64,000 nt of DNA from JAGQRJ01 sp041402045 (GTDB lineage: Bacteria; Planctomycetota; J058): NCBI GenBank assembly GCA_041402045.1, contig JAWKSZ010000028.1:21322-85321 (forward strand). Reading direction: 5' to 3'. The translations under genes were made by a program, and so were the position numbers. This document shows, piece after piece, positions 45,844-52,011 of this stretch (position 1 is the first letter of the stretch; every line of letters begins with the position of its first letter). Below the pieces are notes generated by a model that did no database searches, was not told the origin of the DNA, and was given only the letters and a program-made list of their open reading frames with translations.

Positions 45844-47266
45844 GCCGCCAGCCGTCGTCTTCGTCGTCGTCTTCACCCTCGTCCTCGTCGCCTTCGTCCT
45901 CGTCGCCCAAGCCACGCGCGTCCTCGTCGCCGTCGTCCTCGTCGTCGTAGCCACGCTCGTCGCCGTCGCGCTCGTCCTCGTCGTCGTCGTCCCAGCCACG
46001 CTCGTCGCCGTCGCGCTCGTCGTCGTCGTCGTCCCAGCCGCGCTCGTCGCCGTCGTCACCGTCGTCGTCGTCCCAGCCACGCTCGTCGCCGTCGCGCTCG
46101 TCGTCGTCGTCCCAGCCACGCTCGTCGCCGTCGCGCTCGTCGTCGTCGTCCCAGCCACGCTCGTCGCCGTCGCGCTCGTCGTCGTCGTCCCAGCCACGCT
46201 CGTCGCCGTCGCGCTCGTCGTCGTCCCTGCCACGCTCGTCGCCCTCGCGCTCGTCGTCGTCGTCCCAGCCACGCTCGTCGCCGTCGCGCCAGGCGAAGCC
46301 GCCCTCCCGCTCGGTCTCTCGGAACGAGCCCTCGTCCTCGTCCTCGTCCTCGAGCTCGCCTTCGTCCTCGAACTCGCCCTCGTCGTCGTCCTCGTCGAAG
46401 CCGAAGTCGCCCTCGCCCTCGGACTCCTGCTCACCGCGGCGCTGCGCCTCGAGGGCCGCCGCGGAGCGCTCCAGCTCCCCGAGCACGCGCTCCAGGTCGC
46501 CGCGCTCACGCCGCAGGTTGCGCAGGTCGCGCCGCAGGCCCAGGGCCGTGCGCTCGAGCTCGCCGGCCTCCTCCGTCGAGAGGTCGCCCTCCTCCAGGCG
46601 CTCCTCGACCTCGTCCAGCCGCTGCTCCATGCCCGCGCGGGAGCGGTCGATCTGGCCCAGGCGCGCGCCGAGCTCCAGCTCGCGCAGCTCCATGGACAGG
46701 AGCTCCGCCCCGAGCCCGTCCCCGGCCGCCAGCGCCTCCTCGCGCTCCTCGTTCAGGAGCTGACGCCGCAGCTCGAGGGACTCGTCCTCCGCGCGGACCC
46801 CGCGCTGGCGCATGGTCTGCTGCAGCTCCTCGATCGCCTCCTGGAGGTCCTCGGCCCGCTCCTCGCGGCGCTCCGTAAGGGCCTGCTCCAGCTCGCGCTC
46901 GAGCTCGCCCATGTGCTCGGCCATTTCCTCGAGCTCGTCCTCGGCCCGCGCCTCGAGCTCGGCCTGCATGCGCTCCAGGCTCCGGCTGCGCCGCGCCTCG
47001 CGCCGAGCAGCCTCACGGATCGCTCGCGCCCGGCGCTCGGCGGCGCGCTCCATGGCCCCCGGCTCTTCGCCCGAGAGCAGGCGCTCGAGCTTCTTGTGGA
47101 TCGCCTGCAGCAGCTCCGTCTGCCCCGAGACCCGGCTCTCGAGCCGCGCCACGCGCTCTTCCAAGGCGCGCGTCCGCGCCTCGAGGCGGGCGCCGTCCTC
47201 GGCCCCCACGCTCGTCAACGCTGCGATCAGCAGCGCGCTGCTCCAGAACATGCCCTTCGCGCTCAT
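45833..47266 (-). CDS. Secreted coiled-coil protein with an extremely acidic repeat tail
   Basis: 477 residues; ATG with AAAGGAGAG upstream. A signal peptide (ALLIAALTSVGA-ED) is followed by long helical coiled coils to about residue 290, rich in Arg and Glu. The last ~180 residues are almost only D, E, G, R and W, with nine copies of a 13-residue unit (consensus RDGDERGWDDDDE). The tail must be disordered and highly charged; Asp-rich repeats elsewhere bind calcium or basic surfaces, which is inference here. No family is recognised. Low-complexity composition gives false open frames on the other strand. Confidence 0.75.
   Translation of the reverse strand: MSAKGMFWSSALLIAALTSVGAEDGARLEARTRALEERVARLESRVSGQTELLQAIHKKLERLLSGEEPGAMERAAERRARAIREAARREARRSRSLERMQAELEARAEDELEEMAEHMGELERELEQALTERREERAEDLQEAIEELQQTMRQRGVRAEDESLELRRQLLNEEREEALAAGDGLGAELLSMELRELELGARLGQIDRSRAGMEQRLDEVEERLEEGDLSTEEAGELERTALGLRRDLRNLRRERGDLERVLGELERSAAALEAQRRGEQESEGEGDFGFDEDDDEGEFEDEGELEDEDEDEGSFRETEREGGFAWRDGDERGWDDDDEREGDERGRDDDERDGDERGWDDDDERDGDERGWDDDDERDGDERGWDDDDERDGDERGWDDDDGDDGDERGWDDDDDERDGDERGWDDDDEDERDGDERGYDDEDDGDEDARGLGDEDEGDEDEGEDDDEDDGWRRAG
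45925..46295 (-). repeat. In-frame tandem repeat, 39-bp unit
   Basis: About nine copies of a 39-bp unit rich in GTC/CTC triplets, encoding the Asp/Glu/Arg/Trp repeats of the acidic protein. Several units are identical for more than 30 bases, others vary by three-base steps (12 to 15 residues), which shows slippage or recombination that preserves the frame. Confidence 0.85.
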
Positions 47267-47443
47267 GCGCTCTCCTTTGGCACTCGGCCATTGTGCACCC
47301 TGGGGGTGCCGGTTGCTCGTGGCGGCGCGCCTCCGCGGCTCCGTCCCACTGCCCCTATCCCGGGGGGTCGGAGATCGGACGGCGGGAAAATGAAAAATAA
47401 TTCGGGACCCACGGCGCCCGCCGCTGGGCCCCCAGCGAGGGCG

Positions 47444-47449
47444 TAGAGT
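47444..47449 (+). promoter_or_regulatory. Candidate -10 box TAGAGT and AT-rich upstream patch
   Basis: gcgTAGAGT ends 16 bases before the GTG at 47466. About 40-60 bases upstream (47386-47405) is an isolated A/T-rich patch (GAAAATGAAAAATAATTC) in otherwise GC-rich DNA, placed where an UP element would be. The gap 47267-47465 is a divergent promoter region. Confidence 0.45.
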
Positions 47450-47465
47450 GAGGGCCGGAGGGGTC

Positions 47466-48278
47466 GTGGGCTCGACCTGGTTTTCCACGTTGGAGGCGAT
47501 CCGGGCGGGCGAGCCGGAGTGGGGGGCGATCGCCTGCTACCGCGAGCCCGTCGCGCGCTACCTCCGGCGGGCCTACCCCCGCCTGCCGAGCGACGTGGCC
47601 CAGGACGTGGTGCAGGAGGTCCTGTGCGCCATGCGGACCCACGTCGTGGGCCGCTTCGACCCGGACCGCGGGCGCTTCCGCCACTTCCTGGGCGGCGTGA
47701 TCAAGAACGAGGTGCGCAAGGTCGCCAGCAAGCTGCGCAGCGCCCCGCCCCTCGAGGTCGAGCCCGAGGCGCCCGTCGACGCGCCGCTGGCGACCGTGGA
47801 CCTCGAGGCGCGGCTGGTGCGCGCGGTGCGCCGCGCTCACGACGCCTGGCTCCAAGGCGGACCCACCGAGCACGAGGTGCTCTACTGCTTCGCCGGGCGC
47901 CTGCTCGAGGGCCTGAGCTACGACGCCCTCGCCCAGCGAGAGGGCCTCTCGGCGGCGGCGGTCAAGCGGCGGCTGCAGACCGCGCGCCAGGGCGTGCTCC
48001 AGGCGTTGCTCCAGGGCGAGCTCGAGGACGCCGGCGCTCCGCTCCCGCCGCGCCCGCTGGCCACCCTCACCCGCGCGGTGCAGGACGCCCTGGCGCGCGC
48101 GCGCCCGCTGGGCGAGCTGGTCGGGCGGCGCTGGGCGCACCCCGCCGCGCTGACCGCCGCCGCCGCGCTGGTCCACGACGTGCGCGCTGGCGTGGCCTGG
48201 TTCCCCGGGCTCGACTCCCCCGACGGCCAGGCCTTCGTCGGCGCGCTGCGCGACGTGCTCGAAGGCGGCGCGCCGTGA
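47466..48278 (+). CDS. Sigma-70 family (ECF-like) RNA polymerase sigma factor coupled to a kinase
   Basis: 270 residues from the GTG at 47466, chosen for GGAGG 4-8 bases upstream; the GTG at 47448 overlaps the -10 box. Region 2 is seen at about 25-85 (ARYLRRAYPRLPSDVAQDVV, then GRFDPDRGRFRHFLGGVIKN). Region 4 is at about 140-180 (GLSYDALAQREGLSAAAVKR). About 95 extra C-terminal residues are unlike ordinary ECF factors. The stop overlaps the kinase start (GTGA). Kinase-linked sigma factors are known in Planctomycetota and related groups, where phosphorylation may control sigma activity; that is an inference for this pair. Confidence 0.85.
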   Translation: MGSTWFSTLEAIRAGEPEWGAIACYREPVARYLRRAYPRLPSDVAQDVVQEVLCAMRTHVVGRFDPDRGRFRHFLGGVIKNEVRKVASKLRSAPPLEVEPEAPVDAPLATVDLEARLVRAVRRAHDAWLQGGPTEHEVLYCFAGRLLEGLSYDALAQREGLSAAAVKRRLQTARQGVLQALLQGELEDAGAPLPPRPLATLTRAVQDALARARPLGELVGRRWAHPAALTAAAALVHDVRAGVAWFPGLDSPDGQAFVGALRDVLEGGAP

Positions 48279-49870
48279 GCGAAGAGACCCCCGAGATCCC
48301 GGGCTACCGCCTGCTCGAGCGCCTGGGCCACGGCGCGGCCGGCGTGGTCTACCTGGCCCAGTCCACCGATCCCCTGGGACAGCGCTTCGCGGTCAAGGTC
48401 TTCCCCCCCGACGCAGAGCACCGCGTCGCCCGCGAGCTCGAGACCTTGCGCGAGGTCGAGGCGGTGCGGCGGGAGACCGGGTCGCGGGACCTGCTCGAGG
48501 TCGTCCACGCCGGCGAGGCCCAGGGGCGGCCCTACGTGGTCATGGAGCACTGCCCCGGGGGCGACCTCCTGAGCCGGGTCCAGCGCGACGGCCCGCTCCC
48601 CAGCGGTGAGGCCGTGGCCCTCATGCTCCCGGTCCTGCGCGGGCTGGAGCTGCTCCACGCCCACGGCTGGGTGCACAAGGACGTCAAGCCCGCGAACGTG
48701 CTCCTCGGCGCCGACGGCCAGCCGCGGCTCGGCGACTTCGGGCTCACGCGTTCCCTCGATCGCGGCCCGCTCTCGAGCGCCGGGACCCCGGGGTTCTGCG
48801 CCCCCGAGCTCTACCGCGGCGCGGCCAGCGAGAGCGGCGCGCAGCTCGACGTCTACTCCGCGGCGGCGACGCTCTACTTCCTGCTCACCGGCGAGGCGCC
48901 GCTGGCGGGGCGACCCGACGTGTTCCCCCTCGAGCGGCGACGCGTCCCGCGCCCGCTGCAGCGGGTGCTCGTCCAGGCCCTGCAGGTCGACCCCGCCCAG
49001 CGCGTCCCAGGCGCGGCCCGGCTGCGCGAGCTGCTCGAGGCCGCGGACCGCGGTGAGCCGGGGCTCGGGGGCGGACGCCGCCGCCGGGGGCCCGTCGTCC
49101 TGGGGGCCCTGCTCGTGCTCGGCGGCGCCGCCGTGGCCTGGGCCTGGCGCCCCGCGCCGCTCCCGCCCCCCAGCGTCCCCGGCGCGCCGGGCCTCGACCT
49201 GCGCTGGAGCACGGACGGACGCGTGAGCCTCGGCGACGGGCCCAGCGTCTCGGTGTTCGACGCGCCGCCGGTGGCCGTGGTCGCGGACCCGACCCACACC
49301 CGGGTCGCGGCGCTGGCGCGCAGCGGGGCCCTGGCGGTGGTGAGCCTGGACCCCCCGCGGGTCCTGACCCGGATCCCGCCGCCCTCCTCCCAGCCGCTGC
49401 TGGTGAGCGCGGCGCTCGAGGGCACCTTCGTCGCGCGGCTGTGGGCGCCGCGGGAGGGCTCGCCGCGGCTCGAGCTCTACGCCCTGCCCGGCGGCACGCG
49501 GCTGGCGAGCTGCGCGGCGCAGGGTGTGGGCGAGGCCCTGGTCCTGGTCACCGACGTCCGCGGTCAGCCCTGGGCCGTGATCGGGACCCTGGCCGGGGAC
49601 CTCGTGGTCCAGCCCTTCGACGTCAGCCCCGCGGCGCGGGTGCGCAGCCACGGCGACTCGATCCTGCGCATGTGGCGCGACCCCGCGGGGGAGGTGCTCT
49701 ACGTGAGCGGCGACGACCGCGAGCTCTCGGCGCGCCCGACCGGGGACGAGGTCGAGCTCGAGGACGGGCGCGGGCTCTCGCGGGCGCCGCAGCTCGTGAC
49801 CCGGCGCTGGGACCTCCCGGCCCTGCTCGAGGGCCACGCCCAGCTCCTGGGCGAGGGGCCCGCGGACTAA
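48275..49870 (+). CDS. Membrane Ser/Thr protein kinase with an extracytoplasmic propeller-like domain
   Basis: 531 residues; GTG overlaps the sigma-factor stop. Kinase domain (about 10-260): Gly loop LGHGAAGVVYLA, Lys41 in FAVKVF, catalytic loop VHKDVKPANVLL (Asp136, with HKD in place of HRD), DFG at 154-156 and APELY. An Arg-rich stretch precedes one membrane helix (about 272-291), then ~240 residues of beta-rich repeats resembling a WD/propeller sensor (VAVVADPTHTRVAALARSGA). All catalytic residues are present, so it should be active and may phosphorylate the co-transcribed sigma factor. The TAA stop is part of palindromic element B. Confidence 0.92.
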   Translation: MSEETPEIPGYRLLERLGHGAAGVVYLAQSTDPLGQRFAVKVFPPDAEHRVARELETLREVEAVRRETGSRDLLEVVHAGEAQGRPYVVMEHCPGGDLLSRVQRDGPLPSGEAVALMLPVLRGLELLHAHGWVHKDVKPANVLLGADGQPRLGDFGLTRSLDRGPLSSAGTPGFCAPELYRGAASESGAQLDVYSAAATLYFLLTGEAPLAGRPDVFPLERRRVPRPLQRVLVQALQVDPAQRVPGAARLRELLEAADRGEPGLGGGRRRRGPVVLGALLVLGGAAVAWAWRPAPLPPPSVPGAPGLDLRWSTDGRVSLGDGPSVSVFDAPPVAVVADPTHTRVAALARSGALAVVSLDPPRVLTRIPPPSSQPLLVSAALEGTFVARLWAPREGSPRLELYALPGGTRLASCAAQGVGEALVLVTDVRGQPWAVIGTLAGDLVVQPFDVSPAARVRSHGDSILRMWRDPAGEVLYVSGDDRELSARPTGDEVELEDGRGLSRAPQLVTRRWDLPALLEGHAQLLGEGPAD

Positions 49871-49946
49871 ACGGAAGTGCGCGATTCTGAGTGGTCAGCA
49901 CTGAGACCACGTACTGACCTCCCACCGAATCGCGCCTTCCGTGTAG
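49867..49946 (+). repeat. Palindromic 3'-end element, copy B
   Basis: 80 bases on the plus strand, opening CTAAACGGAAGTGCGCGATT and closing GAATCGCGCCTTCCGTGTAG. The ~20-bp outer stem has one mismatch and one bulge. Two mutually exclusive inner hairpins are possible (GTGGTC with GACCAC, or GGTCAG with CTGACC). Its first TAA (49868-49870) is the stop codon of the kinase gene. Confidence 0.8.
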
Positions 49947-50025
49947 CTACTGGAAGCTCTGCCTGGGCGCTAGCGTTCGGGAGACTCGGCGCTGCAGGAC
50001 ACGTCACGGCCAAGCGAAGCCTCTA

Positions 50026-50126
50026 CTAGAAACCAGAGTCACGATCCTGAGCGGGCGAGCGAGCGCCAGATCGCTGACGACATGGGAGCCACTCTCGCCC
50101 GCTCAGAATCGTGAACTCTGGTTTAG
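50026..50126 (-). repeat. Palindromic 3'-end element, copy C
   Basis: 101 bases. On the minus strand it opens CTAAACCAGAGTTCACGATT, continues CTGAGCGGGCGAG and closes with the inverted match to TTTCTAG, making a stem of over 30 bp with few mismatches. The outer bases differ from copies A and B on both arms together (CCAGAG with CTCTGG instead of CGG with CCG), i.e. paired changes. It lies 197 bases behind the trigger-factor stop, same orientation, and faces copy B. Confidence 0.78.
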
Positions 50127-50177
50127 GGGTCCGTCAGGGTCGATTTCAGCGGTGATCGCGCCGCAATCGTCGTTCCT

Positions 50178-50300
50178 GGCTCGCGAGGAGCGAGCCATGC
50201 GGACCCGTGTGACCGACGAGCGACGACGCCAGGGGCGACGAGGGCAAGCAAGCACTGGGGAGTACATGCGCGCGGGCTCGACGCATGACGCCGAGCCCGC
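50178..50300. terminator. Hairpins behind trigger factor
   Basis: Two perfect hairpins lie between copy C and the trigger-factor stop: 50272-50300 (arms GCGGGCTCG and CGAGCCCGC, 11-base loop) and 50178-50196 (arms GGCTCGC and GCGAGCC). Neither is followed by a T-run on the minus strand, so factor-independent termination is uncertain. No gene is seen in 49871-50322. Confidence 0.4.
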
Positions 50301-50322
50301 TCGGGAAGGACCCCGTCGACGC

Positions 50323-51780
50323 TCAGGCGTCCGGGTCGACCTCGACGATCTCGGCGCGCTCGCGGAGGAACGTGCGGATCTTCTGGTCGAGGATGTCCTG
50401 CCGGATCTGGGGCAGCATGTTCAGCTTCTGCAGCTGCTCGGTGAGCTGCGCGGGGTTCATGCCCTGGCTGGCCGCGATCCGCGCGATCCGCGCCTCGAGG
50501 TCGCGCCCGGTCACGCCGATCTTCTCGCGGCGGGCGACCTCGTCGGCCACGAAGAACTTGCGGAGCATGGTCTCGACCTTGGTGCGGATCTCGTCGCGCT
50601 CCTCGGCGACCTCGTTCTCGGCCTCCTGCTCGCTCTGACCCTCGCGGCGCAGCTCCTGCACGCGGCGCTTCTCCGCGTTCTGGATCTCGGCCTCGACGAT
50701 GTCCACCGGCAGCTCGAACTGGCCGGTCTGCTCGATGAGCTTGAGCAGGATCCGGTCCTCGATCTGGCCGCGGCGGGCGACCTCCATGGCCTCCTGCATG
50801 CGCTCGCGGGTCTCGCGCTTGAGGTCGGCCACCGACTCGAACCCGACCTCCTTGATCAGCTCGTCGGTGAGCTCGGGGAGGAACAGGCGGCGGATCGCCT
50901 CGACGCGCATGCGGATCACGGCGCCCTCACCGCGACCCTCGATCACCTCGAAGTCCTCGGGGAGGTCGGTCTCGGCGTCGCCCCACTCGCCGATCTTGAG
51001 CCCGGTCAGCGCGTCCTCGAGGTCGTCGACCTCGTAGTCGCCGAGGTAGTCGGCGGGGAGCTGCACGGCGACGCCGAACTCCTCCTTGAGCGGCTTGAGC
51101 TCGCTCTGGTTGCCCTCTTCCTGGGCCTTGCTCCAGGTCTCGAACTCGTCGGCCAGCCACACCTGGAGGTCGACGGTCACGTGGTCCTCGCCCTCGACCA
51201 CCACGTCGTCGCCCTCGACCGGGCGCATGTCGCCCTTGGTGCGACGGAACAGGTCGATCTGCTCCTGGACGTCCTTGTCCTCGACGACCAGCGGCTCGAC
51301 CTCGATCTTGACGTCGGTGTAGCTCTCGAGCTCGAACTCGGGGCGGGTGTGGATCTCGGCCTCGAACTCCAGGCCCTTCTTACGGTCGAACTCGAGCTTC
51401 TCGATCTTGCCCTCGCCCAGGACCTTGTCGCTCCCGATCTTCTCCTTGACCGCGTCGACGTAGGCGTGGCGCACGAGGTGCTCGCGCACCTCCTCGAGCA
51501 CCGACTCGCCGTAGAGCTTCTCGATCCGCGCCTTGGGGGCCTTCCCCTTGCGGAAGCCCTTCAGGTGTACGCGCTTGCGCAGCCCGGCGATCTTCTTCGA
51601 GTAGTCCTTCTCGATCTCGCTGGCCGGGACCGTGACCTTGAGCAGCTTCTTGCAGGGCCCCAGCTCCTCGACCACGGCCTCCAGCTCGTGGGTGTGGCCG
51701 TGCCCGTGGTCGTGATCGTGGTCGTGGTCGTGGTCCGCGACGGCGGTGTCGTGGTCGTGCTGGTGGTCGGTCTCCGACAT
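50323..51780 (-). CDS. tig: Trigger factor with a histidine-rich N-terminal extension
   Basis: 485 residues; ATG with AGAGGAA upstream. The ribosome-binding signature GFRKGKAP is at 75-82, the FKBP-like prolyl isomerase domain at about 190-290, and the helical chaperone arms fill the C-terminal half (ETRERMQEAMEVARRGQIED, MLPQIRQDILDQKIRTFLRE). The first ~31 residues are extra, with 12 His alternating with Asp or Gly, e.g. DHDHDHDHDHGHGHTH. Such a tail should bind divalent metals; in known trigger factors a His-rich stretch, where present, is usually at the C-terminus. The expected clpP/clpX neighbours are absent. An intrinsic terminator separates it from the tRNA upstream. Confidence 0.95.
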   Translation of the reverse strand: MSETDHQHDHDTAVADHDHDHDHDHGHGHTHELEAVVEELGPCKKLLKVTVPASEIEKDYSKKIAGLRKRVHLKGFRKGKAPKARIEKLYGESVLEEVREHLVRHAYVDAVKEKIGSDKVLGEGKIEKLEFDRKKGLEFEAEIHTRPEFELESYTDVKIEVEPLVVEDKDVQEQIDLFRRTKGDMRPVEGDDVVVEGEDHVTVDLQVWLADEFETWSKAQEEGNQSELKPLKEEFGVAVQLPADYLGDYEVDDLEDALTGLKIGEWGDAETDLPEDFEVIEGRGEGAVIRMRVEAIRRLFLPELTDELIKEVGFESVADLKRETRERMQEAMEVARRGQIEDRILLKLIEQTGQFELPVDIVEAEIQNAEKRRVQELRREGQSEQEAENEVAEERDEIRTKVETMLRKFFVADEVARREKIGVTGRDLEARIARIAASQGMNPAQLTEQLQKLNMLPQIRQDILDQKIRTFLRERAEIVEVDPDA

Positions 51781-51861
51781 GGCGTTCCTCTGCTCCCGCG
51801 GGGGGTTCAGGGCGCCTCTCGGCCCCGCGCCGCTCCGGCGCTCCCCAACGGTCTGGACACG

Positions 51862-51886
51862 AAAAAGGCCGGCCCGAAGGCCGGCC
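51862..51886 (-). terminator. Intrinsic terminator behind tRNA-Gly
   Basis: On the minus strand, GGCCGGCC-TTCG-GGCCGGCC followed directly by TTTTT: an 8-bp perfect GC stem, a stable UUCG tetraloop and a U-tract, 7 bases behind the tRNA. It is the clearest factor-independent terminator in the window. Confidence 0.92.
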
Positions 51887-51892
51887 GTTCGA

Positions 51893-51964
51893 AGCGGGCG
51901 ATGAGACTTGAACTCACGACCCCAACCTTGGCAAGGTTGTGCTCTACCACTGAGCTACGCCCGC
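51893..51964 (-). tRNA. tRNA-Gly (anticodon GCC)
   Basis: 72 bases form a complete cloverleaf: acceptor GCGGGCG with CGCCCGC and discriminator T; D stem GCTC/GAGC with loop AGTGGTA; anticodon stem CAACC/GGTTG with loop TTGCCAA; T stem GTGAG/CTCAT with TTCAAGT. The 3' CCA is not encoded. Its own promoter and terminator flank it. Confidence 0.97.
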
Positions 51965-51973
51965 GTGCCGAGG

Positions 51974-52001
51974 AGTATACCCGAGACCGAGTCAGCGTCC
52001 A
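51974..52001 (-). promoter_or_regulatory. Promoter of tRNA-Gly
   Basis: On the minus strand, TGGACG at 52001-51996, a 16-base spacer, then TATACT at 51979-51974, ending 9 bases before the mature tRNA 5' end. It fits a housekeeping sigma promoter well (4 of 6 and 5 of 6 consensus bases) and is the best -35/-10 pair in the window. It lies immediately behind the stop of the 892-residue protein gene, so the tRNA is transcribed independently. Confidence 0.7.
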
Positions 52002-52011
52002 GTGTGTTTGC

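Noticed and set aside
45925..46295. Possible CRISPR array or short tandem repeat locus
   Set aside because: The 39-bp units are contiguous without spacers, preserve the reading frame and encode a repeat peptide, so it is a coding minisatellite. No CRISPR array is seen anywhere in the window.
45725..47446. Plus-strand 573-residue open frame through the acidic repeat gene
   Set aside because: It gives a monotonous Val/Ala/Leu sequence from the complement of Asp/Glu codons. The minus frame has a ribosome binding site, signal peptide and coiled coil.
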